Part shown: positions 37,235 through 45,791 of the stretch, one piece after another
Layout: every line of letters begins with the position of its first letter
Numbering within the stretch: position 1 is the first letter of the stretch
From: Rhodomicrobium sp.
GTDB taxonomy: Bacteria > Pseudomonadota > Alphaproteobacteria > Rhizobiales > HXMU1428-3
Length of the DNA: 64,000 nucleotides
Assembly: GCA_021604665.1 (NCBI GenBank)
Contig: BQJK01000002.1
Location: 186,001 to 250,000 of the forward strand
Reading direction: 5' to 3'
Translations under genes and position numbers: made by a program
The notes under the pieces: generated by a model
The model's input: only the letters and a program-made list of their open reading frames with translations
Databases searched by the model: none
Told to the model about the DNA's origin: nothing

Positions 37235-37888
37235 TGCCGTGTTTAAAGAAATATATCACCGGCATTTATCGTTCTCATAAACTTCGCTTTATGCGTTCAG
37301 CTCGCCCCCGCTAATTATTCCACCTGGCTTTCACCTCTTGGCTAAGCCTAGCGATCCCTCAAACAAAACGGAGCACCCAACACTCCGCAACACGCCTCAT
37401 TCAGCCTAGCTGAATGGCAGCCATGCTTTTCTTAGGGCAGTAACTCTTTTACTCAGGAACTAAAATACTAAGGAACTCAGATACGCTCATTTAAAGATAA
37501 CTTTTGTAGCTTATAGCTCTCGCAACTTATTTGAATGGCTGCGGCCTTTAATTTAGTTATCACATATGATTCTCAACTGAGAGTTGCTGACTATGACCGT
37601 GTTGGCAATGGTTACGGTGGAGTATTCCACAACATGTGGAAAACGTCTGAACTGGAGATTTTAGCGATAATTTATCAATCGCCTCATCAGTTGCCGGCTA
37701 CCACACGGTTTCATAATGATTTTTTTACATTTGCCGATTTTAGACTGCATGAAACCTCACCGGAGAGGCAGGCCGCATAAATTCTATTTATTTTCACTGT
37801 TGTTTGAAGGATACAAAAGGGAGGGATAGTTAAGAGTTGAGATTGTTCCTTAGCCGAGTGAGTTGGCTCGGCATAAGGATGGTTGGTT
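37235..37888. other. Long intergenic region (654 bp)
   Basis: Contains promoter space for the barrel gene and a small inverted repeat CGGAG...CTCCG around 37369-37387. An 81-codon ORF here lacks a ribosome site and recognisable features. I see nothing else. Confidence 0.45.
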
Positions 37889-38326
37889 TTAAGCTGATTG
37901 GCGCTCAAGAATAGCGCGATAGAATTTCACAAATATATCGGCGCGGGGTACTAGATTTTCTTTAAAGTCTTCGCCGATTTTAACTAGCTGCTCAATATCT
38001 ATTTCGGCAGAGTCTGATAGATTAAAGCAATCCATATTCCAATCAGAAAAGCCCCGTTTTTTTACGGGCTCATCCAATAAAACACGTACATCACTATGGC
38101 GCTGGTCGCCGCGGATATTCGCTAGTAACTGATGTAGATCAGACCTAGCCCCTTCAATCACCTGTAGGAAGAGGCCATCATGATAAAACAGAACCCCGGT
38201 GATGCCGTGTTGTGGGTTTTTAATCTTCGCCGTTTTCAGGATTTCCTGAATATCACTGGCGATCAAGTCTGATTTTTCGGTGGCCTTACTCACATATGCT
38301 AATGAGTGGAGGGTAATTTCTGACAC
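37889..38326 (-). CDS. BLUF-domain blue-light sensor, short form
   Basis: Flavin-binding photoreceptor. LHSLAYVSKA supplies the Tyr near the N-terminus, NPQHGITGVLFYHDGLFLQVIEGA supplies the flavin-contacting Asn and Gln (motif given in two halves: NPQHGITGVLFYHDG, LFLQVIEG), and RGFSDWNMDCF the Trp/Met strand. I choose the GTG at 38326 (giving 145 residues, starting just before the BLUF core, with AGGA upstream) rather than the longer frame to 38461, whose extra 45 residues have no BLUF counterpart. No output domain, so it would act through a partner. Confidence 0.85.
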   Translation of the reverse strand: MSEITLHSLAYVSKATEKSDLIASDIQEILKTAKIKNPQHGITGVLFYHDGLFLQVIEGARSDLHQLLANIRGDQRHSDVRVLLDEPVKKRGFSDWNMDCFNLSDSAEIDIEQLVKIGEDFKENLVPRADIFVKFYRAILERQSA

Positions 38327-38782
38327 TGGTAAATATATCCTGCAGTTTGGTTGCCGCCATTTTGACAGCTTGTTTATGCTCCACATGCCCTTTGGATAAA
38401 TCAGGGCCCTGCCGATAACAACAACTCCTGGTAGTATTAACCAGCTAGAAAATTGCTTCAACTTCTATGTATTGCCTGGCTTTTTCTCTTAGCTATTGCT
38501 GTGGGCGGCGCTAATATTAGCCTTTCTCTGCCACCTAATATAAACCCAAAAGAACAGATTTTAATGCGGTATTTCACCTCCTGGTTAGCCTATCGTTACT
38601 GAAATCAAGCATTTAACTGAGTAGGTTGATCTATATGGAGAAATTTGCCGTATAGACTGAGTGCTTCAGCTTGGACAGGCTTCTTCTTCTTGATTGCGGT
38701 GAGCATAGCAATTAAGTGGCCCCTGCAAGAACAGCAATGGCCTGAAAATATAATGAAACTGACTATGGAAACAGGAGACATA
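38327..38782. other. Divergent region BLUF gene / MFS gene
   Basis: Open frames extend into it from both genes but lack starts with ribosome sites. It should hold both promoters; no motif is clear. Confidence 0.35.
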
Positions 38783-40015
38783 ATGTCTAGTGAGATAGGG
38801 GAAAGCGAGGTGAATAAGTGGGGCATGCTTGGCTGGGTTTGCATAGCGCTGGTGCTTTCGATGACCACCTGGTTTTCAGCTACAGCGGTTATCCCTGAGC
38901 TTATAACTCACCTTTCTTTAAGTGAAGCTCAATCGGCCTGGCTCACCAATGGCGTGCAGATTGGATTTGTTTTAGGGGCACTTGCCTCAAGTGTTGTTAA
39001 TTTGCCGGATATTGTAAAGATCGAGCGATTGCTTGGCATCTCTGCGGTGCTAGCGGCTGTTGCCAACGCGCTTTTGCTTTTCGCTCCGACTGCTGAAACC
39101 GCTTTTTTTGTTCGCTTTCTAACCGGGGTGGCGCTTGCGGGGGTTTATCCGCCAACGGTTAAACTTATTTCAACCTGGTTTAAAAAAGGGCGTGGCCTGG
39201 CGTTGGGTGCGGTCATCGGGGCGCTTTGCCTTGGCTCGGCAGCGCCGCATCTGGTGCGCGCGCTCTCTAGCGGATTAGAATGGCGGCTTGTTGTTATAAC
39301 CGCCTCTATCGCCACTGCCACCGGGGCAGTAATCTTTTTGTTTCTGGTGCGGGAGGGGCCGTTTCCATTTTCCCGCGCAACCTTCTCACCGCGCCAGATT
39401 GGCAAGGTGGTCCGCAACCGGCCGTTAATGCTGGCGAACCTTGGCTATTTTGGACATATGTGGGAGCTTTATGCGTTCTGGGGCTGGTTACTGACATACA
39501 CAACAGCCTCACTTGAATTACAGGGCGCGCAAAGTGCCTCGATGACGGCCTCTCTACTAACATTTTCTGCCGTCGCTATTGGAGCCGTAGGATGCGTTGC
39601 TGCCGGGTGGCTGGCTGACCGTTTGGGGCGCACAGCGACTTGCATTTTGATGATGACTGTCTCTGGGGGGTGCGCGCTGCTTATTGGCTTTTTCTTTGAA
39701 GGGCCATTTTGGCTGTTTGCGGCTGTTAGCCTCATTTGGGGAATATTTGTGATCGGTGATTCTGCGCAGTTTTCCACCATGGCAACAGAGGTTAGCGACC
39801 CCCGTTTTGTAGGCACTGCGTTGACGTTTCAAATGGGAATTGGATTTGCTATTTCGGTGTTAGCGATTTGGCTAACCCCGCTTGTGGCCAACTGGCTTGG
39901 CAGCTGGCACTGGACCTTCATTATCCTCGTTCCTGGCCCGGCAATCGGTATCCTTGCCATGCTTGCTCTGCGCCGTGAAGCAGAAGCCACCAAAATTGCC
40001 GCTGGGCGCATGTAG
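38783..40015 (+). CDS. Major facilitator superfamily transporter
   Basis: Twelve-helix secondary transporter of about 410 residues. Motifs include RFLTGVALAGVYPPTVKL in the fourth/fifth helix region and the A-type motif AGWLADRLGRTA near the middle. I start at the ATG at 38783 with AGGAG five bases upstream; a longer frame to 38645 adds an unlikely hydrophobic segment. Substrate cannot be inferred. Neighbour is a BLUF gene on the other strand. Confidence 0.88.
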   Translation: MSSEIGESEVNKWGMLGWVCIALVLSMTTWFSATAVIPELITHLSLSEAQSAWLTNGVQIGFVLGALASSVVNLPDIVKIERLLGISAVLAAVANALLLFAPTAETAFFVRFLTGVALAGVYPPTVKLISTWFKKGRGLALGAVIGALCLGSAAPHLVRALSSGLEWRLVVITASIATATGAVIFLFLVREGPFPFSRATFSPRQIGKVVRNRPLMLANLGYFGHMWELYAFWGWLLTYTTASLELQGAQSASMTASLLTFSAVAIGAVGCVAAGWLADRLGRTATCILMMTVSGGCALLIGFFFEGPFWLFAAVSLIWGIFVIGDSAQFSTMATEVSDPRFVGTALTFQMGIGFAISVLAIWLTPLVANWLGSWHWTFIILVPGPAIGILAMLALRREAEATKIAAGRM

Positions 40016-40130
40016 CGTTGGGTGAACGCTAACCCCAGCACAACACATAGCTGCGCTTAAAAGCTGCCAAGGTGGAAATATCAGGGGGATTCGGCGGACG
40101 TATGCGGAGTAAGTTGGAAAGCTATGGGAA

Positions 40131-41084
40131 TTAGTCTTGAGGCTCTATTTCATTATCAGTTTTTAACTTTCTGAAAGCGATATTTCCTATTCCTTTCTCT
40201 TTGTCAGGAATTACTTGCATCGTTTCAATTGTATCCAAATGTACATGGTTGCCTTTTTCAGTTTTATCTACTTTTGTAACAACCATCATCAGTCCAAGCG
40301 TCCGCTCTTGTTCTTCTGTTAAATCACCCATATGAGATAACATTATTGATGCTTGATGTTGCTGCGGAGGAAGCCCTTTTGCCTCACATATACTTTCAAT
40401 AATCCGATTAATCTCTTGTAAATTGTTTGCTATTATTTCATAGGCATCATTTTCTCTCACATATGTAAATCTTTTGGACGATTTACATTCAGGGTTGTCA
40501 GGAAAAAACATTAGTATTTGTCCAGGATCGGATTTGAGTTCAAAATATGTGTGGTCAACCAAGGCATCAAAATGCTCATCTACATCTCTAAGGTCACGGA
40601 TATATTTGCCAGTATTCTCCCAGTAATCATTTAGAGCTTTTATAGTAGCGTCATCAAACTCAAAGCGTTTGATTCCCTCTTTCTTTTCCATAGCATCTCT
40701 AAAACTGAGAGGGGTGCTAATACTTAGTTCTTGAATTTCTTTGATAATCTCTAGTAATTGGTTTTGCATCAAAACAGAGGCAGATAATGCTGATGGCACG
40801 TGGGCATATAGATGCAACAATGGGTCTGTCGATACGGCGATACGTTTGTTAGCTGGTAACTTAATCTGCTGAAGGTATTGCCGTGCAAACATTACAGCAG
40901 TGCCTTCTGCACCCTTGATAGCCTCCAAACTGTTTAGAACACAAGATGCGCGGTATAGAAAGCGTTCTATTTTTGCACTTGTAGACTCAGCCCTAGGTAA
41001 GGAAACAAGCCGTGTAAACATGCTGTATTCATTTAATAGTCTTGGTGAGTAGTGCATAAATTTACCTAAGCGGGATCGAACCAC
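40131..41084 (-). CDS. Protein of unknown function, 317 aa
   Basis: Not recognised. Mostly helical, soluble, with a charged C-terminal third (VVTKVDKTEKGNHVHLDTIE). No signal peptide or membrane segment. Base composition is more AT-rich than the core genes around it, suggesting acquisition. The GTG start at 41084 lies in GGTTCGATCCCGC, which looks like a tRNA T-arm; the in-frame ATG ten codons in is an alternative start. It lies just outside the left end of the tRNA-Ala island. Confidence 0.6.
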   Translation of the reverse strand: MVRSRLGKFMHYSPRLLNEYSMFTRLVSLPRAESTSAKIERFLYRASCVLNSLEAIKGAEGTAVMFARQYLQQIKLPANKRIAVSTDPLLHLYAHVPSALSASVLMQNQLLEIIKEIQELSISTPLSFRDAMEKKEGIKRFEFDDATIKALNDYWENTGKYIRDLRDVDEHFDALVDHTYFELKSDPGQILMFFPDNPECKSSKRFTYVRENDAYEIIANNLQEINRIIESICEAKGLPPQQHQASIMLSHMGDLTEEQERTLGLMMVVTKVDKTEKGNHVHLDTIETMQVIPDKEKGIGNIAFRKLKTDNEIEPQD

Positions 41085-41420
41085 TTAAATATATGACTAT
41101 ATTGAATAATAACAAGCCTGCGTGATATTTAACAAAACCCCAAATAACAGAAGCTCTACTTTAAAACCGCATCTAATGATTATCTATCAACGCTTCTGGC
41201 AAGATGATGGTCGGGAATGGTGGACGTAAACTATGCTTATACAAACCAGTAACTCCCCTCGATCAAAGAGATGAGCCTCATGCTGAATGGCAGATTAAAA
41301 GCGGTAGCATCCTAGCCATCTGTATCGCTTCAAAAAAAAACAACTTAAATCGACCCGCTAATGTTATGGCATATATCTTGCCAGCTATATACGGATGATA
41401 TTGTCTGCGGAGGAATAAAC
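41085..41420. other. Intergenic region with decayed repeat/pseudogene fragments
   Basis: Between about 41060 and 41335 there are stretches resembling those at 42225-42357, both in DNA and in translation: AEWQIKSGSILA here against AEWREIIGRVMP there. They look like diverged remnants of one coding sequence. No intact gene. Confidence 0.4.
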
Positions 41421-42170
41421 ATGAGCATTTCAGGTATTCAATCAGGGTATAGCACTATCTCACTGTTGCGAAAGAACGCACAGCTAGCAAGTGGAAGCTA
41501 CACTCCCGCACTCGATCTACTATCTACGAGACATGCAAATGTTTCAGGTAAGAAAGAGGAAAATATTGCCCACACACAGGCAACATCTTCCCAGCCATTA
41601 TTGTCCAGTGAGGCAAATGCCGTGTTATTAAGTCAGCAGGAGGTTGATAACTCGGCTGATGACCAAGGCTTAGATGAGCTTTTCTCTAACACCCCGGATA
41701 ACGGATATAGGGGTTTGAGTGAGCTACCCTCTTTGTTTCTGCCTTCGGCAGAGAATATAACGGCGATATCAGAGCATGTTTCCTTACGTTTCAAGGAAAT
41801 GCTGGCGGACTATAATATCCCTTCATCACCTAAAACCATCACTTATAATAATGAAGGCAAAATGATTTTGCCTTCAGATTATGAATATGCAGACGAATTA
41901 AAACAGGCGTTGAAAGAAAATCCTGGCATTGAACGAGAGCTAAGCACAGTCAACGCATTAACCAGCCATTACGTTGAAATGAAAAAGGCGTGGCCTTTCC
42001 ATGAAGAGTATGCAGCGGCGCAATCACAGGCGCAAATTGATGCCGTGGTTGATAAGTATAGCTACCTGTTTAATGGTAATCGTAAGAACTCCAGCATTGC
42101 ATTAAGTTTTTCACAAGACGGTACCTTGAGTTTGATGGCAGATGGCAAGTCGGTTCAGCTCACCTCTTAA
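41421..42170 (+). CDS. Protein of unknown function, 249 aa
   Basis: Not recognised. GGAGGA lies just upstream of the ATG at 41421, so I use it in place of the longer frame. The N-terminus (MSISGIQSGYSTISLLRKN) resembles starts of flagellum-associated or exported alphaproteobacterial proteins, with no classic signal peptide. Ser/Gln/Asn-rich up to about residue 100, then a more ordered helical part (about 105-215). It lies immediately left of the island end. Confidence 0.65.
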   Translation: MSISGIQSGYSTISLLRKNAQLASGSYTPALDLLSTRHANVSGKKEENIAHTQATSSQPLLSSEANAVLLSQQEVDNSADDQGLDELFSNTPDNGYRGLSELPSLFLPSAENITAISEHVSLRFKEMLADYNIPSSPKTITYNNEGKMILPSDYEYADELKQALKENPGIERELSTVNALTSHYVEMKKAWPFHEEYAAAQSQAQIDAVVDKYSYLFNGNRKNSSIALSFSQDGTLSLMADGKSVQLTS

Positions 42171-42372
42171 TAAGCACACGTACAATATTGGATACTGTAT
42201 GAGTTTATAGCCAAACTTCCTCAGAATTAACACCCTAGCGGGGTCGAGCCAATCAACTTTTGATTATACTAGATACTGGCAAGTTGATGCTGAATGGCGT
42301 GAAATTATAGGAAGAGTTATGCCGCTGTTTAAAGCCGCACCTAAAGCTTATCTATAAAGTCTTCCAGGAATA
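42171..42372. pseudogene. Remnant ORF ending ...LFKAAPKAYL
   Basis: An open stretch from about 42212 to 42357 reads ...STFDYTRYWQVDAEW then REIIGRVMPLFKAAPKAYL and stops, with no start. Similar words occur in broken form at 41130-41330. Probably the tail of a lost gene; family unknown. Confidence 0.35.
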
Positions 42373-42402
42373 TGTTGGGTGGGGATTTGGTGGAGCCAGG
42401 CG
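42373..42402. other. Left attachment-site copy (direct repeat of tRNA-Ala 3' end)
   Basis: Matches 55843-55872 at 29 of 30 positions; the last 23 bases (42380-42402) are identical. It contains the complement of the tRNA end GGCTCCACCA. Confidence 0.88.
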
Positions 42403-42524
42403 CTATTGAATTTAACGCACAACCTACTGTTTTTTATTAATTTATTAATTTTTATATAGAACGCTGCCCCCAAAGTTGCCCCTACTGTTAAGCTCTCATA
42501 AGCTTTGTTTTTTCTGTTGTGATA
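42403..42524 (+). promoter_or_regulatory. AT-rich CRISPR leader region with possible integrase arm motif
   Basis: Lies directly before the first repeat in the direction of crRNA transcription. Very AT-rich at 42428-42460. It also holds TGCCCCC-AAA-GTTGCCCCT (42465-42483), nearly the same as TGCCCCC-T-GTTGCCCCT beside the right end (55738-55754), which suggests integrase arm sites. Leader function is inferred from position. Confidence 0.5.
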
Positions 42525-44408
42525 GTTGCGGTTGGCTCACATTTCATAATCAGCTAATGTCAGCTATTGACCTTGCCAATTCTTATGCGCGTTGCGGTTG
42601 GCTCACATTTCATAATCAGCTAATGTGATGAGTGAAATCCCATGGAAGCCGATAGCGTTGCGGTTGGCTCACATTTCATAATCAGCTAATGTCGGCAACG
42701 GCACTGTAACTACTATTAATACGTTGCGGTTGGCTCACATTTCATAATCAGCTAATGTTTTATCCATTCATTCCCTATGCCCGGTCGAGTTGCGGTTGGC
42801 TCACATTTCATAATCAGCTAATGTATCTTTAATATTGGATTGTTCGCGATGTTTGTTGCGGTTGGCTCACATTTCATAATCAGCTAATGTAGCTCCAGCA
42901 GCGGTACCGATACCAGTGATGTTGCGGTTGGCTCACATTTCATAATCAGCTAATGTTGCTGATGCTGATAAAACACTGGTTGGTAAGTTGCGGTTGGCTC
43001 ACATTTCATAATCAGCTAATGTTTTGCTTTTGCCTCCTTGGACCAGCTTAAAGTTGCGGTTGGCTCACATTTCATAATCAGCTAATGTAATTCTTCCCAA
43101 TAGACGGTTGCCGGGGCAGTTGCGGTTGGCTCACATTTCATAATCAGCTAATGTATAAGGTTTCTAACTAAGGCTGTTTGCTCTGTTGCGGTTGGCTCAC
43201 ATTTCATAATCAGCTAATGTCTCAATGAATTCGTCATTGAGTTGAGGTAGGTTGCGGTTGGCTCACATTTCATAATCAGCTAATGTCCGGACGTTGTAAA
43301 CGGGCGTCTGGTGAAGTTGCGGTTGGCTCACATTTCATAATCAGCTAATGTAAGCCTGGACGGTGCGCCTCTCTCTAGGCGGTTGCGGTTGGCTCACATT
43401 TCATAATCAGCTAATGTTGATGAGAGTATATTCACGCTGCCAGCCAAGTTGCGGTTGGCTCACATTTCATAATCAGCTAATGTAACGATACATTCGTCTG
43501 ATGGATAGACATCGTTGCGGTTGGCTCACATTTCATAATCAGCTAATGTAAACCGCCTTCTTGATAGAGTGCATAGGTAGTTGCGGTTGGCTCACATTTC
43601 ATAATCAGCTAATGTCACAGAAATTGGCGATGCAACAGCTGATACGTTGCGGTTGGCTCACATTTCATAATCAGCTAATGTAATTCTTCCCAATAGACGG
43701 TTGCCGGGGCAGTTGCGGTTGGCTCACATTTCATAATCAGCTAATGTGTGGAAAGAAAACAATGAGATCCCTGAAACGTTGCGGTTGGCTCACATTTCAT
43801 AATCAGCTAATGTCATTTGCATTGGCTCTGGCTGAGATCCTCAAGTTGCGGTTGGCTCACATTTCATAATCAGCTAATGTAGAGATGAACGTTCCAGAGC
43901 ATGAGCTAGTGTTGCGGTTGGCTCACATTTCATAATCAGCTAATGTAGCCCAGAGGCCGATAACGATGACGGAATAGTTGCGGTTGGCTCACATTTCATA
44001 ATCAGCTAATGTCTTTTATTGGTGTCCCTGACAGGTATGTCAGTTGCGGTTGGCTCACATTTCATAATCAGCTAATGTATATCGCCCAGCTTTCCAATTC
44101 CGTTTGGCCGTTGCGGTTGGCTCACATTTCATAATCAGCTAATGTTCTTCTCTGGAATAATCGCCGGATTATCCGGTTGCGGTTGGCTCACATTTCATAA
44201 TCAGCTAATGTGTCAAATGTAACGTCAAACTGAGCGACAAGTTGCGGTTGGCTCACATTTCATAATCAGCTAATGTCGCTGCCCTAAACGTATCTTCAAG
44301 TGAGCAGTTGCGGTTGGCTCACATTTCATAATCAGCTAATGTTATTATGGCCTTTACAACAGGCGCAAGGTCGTTGCGGTTGGCTCACATTTCATAATCA
44401 GCTAATGT
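42525..44408 (+). CRISPR. Type II-C CRISPR array: 29 identical 36-bp repeats, 28 spacers
   Basis: The repeat starts GTTGCGGTTGGCTC and ends CAGCTAATGT. Spacers are 30 bp except one of 29 (43287-43315) and one of 31 (43814-43844). All repeats appear identical, first and last included. Orientation (crRNA on plus strand) follows from the GTTG...start shared with Neisseria-type II-C repeats and from the anti-repeat in the tracrRNA. Spacer 9 (43089-43118) and spacer 18 (43682-43711) are the same sequence. The array converges on cas2. Confidence 0.98.
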
Positions 44409-44416
44409 AAGCTTTG

Positions 44417-44454
44417 GATAAGCCTCTGTTTCTGCAGGGGCTTATCTGCTTTTC
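44417..44454 (+). terminator. Terminator at the end of the CRISPR array
   Basis: Eight bases after the last repeat: GATAAGCCTCTG pairs with CAGGGGCTTATC (one T-G wobble) around TTTCTG, then TGCTTTT. There is no T run for the opposite strand, so it serves the array transcript. Confidence 0.7.
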
Positions 44455-44479
44455 ATACGGGAAAACAAGACATTTTTGG

Positions 44480-44827
44480 TTAAAAAAGAACATATTGATC
44501 CGGATTTTTTTGGGATTTATCTCTTTGTTTGCCGTGAAAACTGATGATGTTTTCATATTGCTTGTCTGTGAATTGCAGAATATCAACTTTGCCACCTTCT
44601 GGCAAAGAGTCTTGGACTTTTCCGATAATTGATTTCACCTTGTCCTTTCCGGTTGTCCAGCGTGCATAAACAGAAAATTGCGCCATCTCGAAACCCATAT
44701 CCTTGAGGCTATTGCGAAAACGGGTGGCGGCCTTACGCTCTTCATCAGCCACTACCGGTAAATCAAATAAAACCATTACCCACATTATTCTATATCCACT
44801 TAGTTCAGTGCGCTTCTTCTTGCTCAT
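44480..44827 (-). CDS. cas2: CRISPR-associated endoribonuclease/adaptation protein Cas2
   Basis: Structural partner of Cas1 in spacer integration. Ferredoxin-like fold with the N-terminal WVMVLFDLPV strand (Asp typical of Cas2), KAATRFRNSLKDMGFEMAQ helix and SVYARWTTG strand. About 115 residues. ATG at 44827 shares its A with the cas1 stop (TGATG), indicating coupling. A GTG one codon earlier is possible. It lies next to the array, as usual in type II-C. Confidence 0.95.
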   Translation of the reverse strand: MSKKKRTELSGYRIMWVMVLFDLPVVADEERKAATRFRNSLKDMGFEMAQFSVYARWTTGKDKVKSIIGKVQDSLPEGGKVDILQFTDKQYENIISFHGKQRDKSQKNPDQYVLF

Positions 44828-45729
44828 CACTCAGCCGCCTCTTGATGCAACCCCAAGGGCAAATCAAGTGTTTGGCACTCTTTAAGGTAAATTTGGGCTA
44901 ATGTGCTGGCGGCACTGTCCAGACAAATTTGCAAAGGTGATACGCACCCTCTACGCTTTAAGTCTATTCGTGGTAGACTTGCTAATTTCGCTTTGGTTTC
45001 TTTATTCAATTCTGTTTCTTTTGCATCGACACATTCCTTAACAATCCAATCAACGAAGGGGCGAAACGGCTCCATTAAATCATCTGATAATCGCAAGGGA
45101 TTTCCGCGACTTTGGTGATGCACAGATAAAGAGGGATGCAATCCGGCAGCGACAATGGATCTTGCCGTTGCAGCTCTTAAAACCATATAGCCGTAATTGA
45201 GGAGTTGATTGATTCCAGGTTCGGATCTATCACGTTTAAAATCAGGGCCCATGAGCTGGGGCCAATAATATTGAGCAGCCAGCGCTTCGCAATTGGTTTC
45301 ATCACCTGTTCGTACCTCGGAGCCTAGCTTGATCAATCTTGCACTTTGAAGATCAAATTGATTTAGCACCAATGCCTGATTATTAATCTTAGCTTTTATC
45401 AGGTCTTTCCAGATGCGTTTTTTAAGGGGTAGAGAGGCTGAAGCCTGTGCTTCCATTCGAAAGCCTTGGGCATAGTGCCCACCTATTGGCCAGGTTATCG
45501 CTATGGGGGCATGATTAGCTCCGCATGTGATCAAGGGAATACCGTGATCAGATAGCCTTGAAATCAAGTTGCTAGAGAATGTAACGCCATGCCCATGGGC
45601 TATTAATGCCTCAATTTGATCAAATGCGACCTTACCTAGTTCATCGCCTTGTAGAGATAACTTAAGAAAGCCCCGCTCAGTGCTTAGATGTACACCATCT
45701 GATGCAACTTCAATAATGCGCCCGACCAT
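44827..45729 (-). CDS. cas1: CRISPR adaptation integrase Cas1
   Basis: Integrase that inserts new spacers. Type II-style Cas1 of about 300 residues: N-terminal beta domain with VASDGVHLSTERGFLKL and the HGHGVTFSSNLISRLSDHGI region, then the helical catalytic domain with NCEALAAQYYWPQLM (metal Glu), GLHPSLSVHH (His) and SDDLMEPFRPFVD (acidic). ATG at 45729 is preferred to a GTG six codons up. It lies between cas9 and cas2 on one strand; no csn2 or cas4 is present, which defines II-C. Confidence 0.96.
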   Translation of the reverse strand: MVGRIIEVASDGVHLSTERGFLKLSLQGDELGKVAFDQIEALIAHGHGVTFSSNLISRLSDHGIPLITCGANHAPIAITWPIGGHYAQGFRMEAQASASLPLKKRIWKDLIKAKINNQALVLNQFDLQSARLIKLGSEVRTGDETNCEALAAQYYWPQLMGPDFKRDRSEPGINQLLNYGYMVLRAATARSIVAAGLHPSLSVHHQSRGNPLRLSDDLMEPFRPFVDWIVKECVDAKETELNKETKAKLASLPRIDLKRRGCVSPLQICLDSAASTLAQIYLKECQTLDLPLGLHQEAAE

Positions 45730-45791
45730 TGCAAAATCCCTTAACACTTATTGGCTTGGAAGTTCGCTGGCTATTGGATCAAATTTAGAGA

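Noticed and set aside
37535-37780. 81-codon ORF upstream of the outer-membrane gene
   Set aside because: No ribosome site, no family, and codon use unlike neighbours; likely chance.
44409-44826. Search for csn2 or cas4 near cas1/cas2
   Set aside because: The space between array and cas2 is only about 70 bp and cas9, cas1 and cas2 are contiguous; neither gene is present, so the type is II-C.
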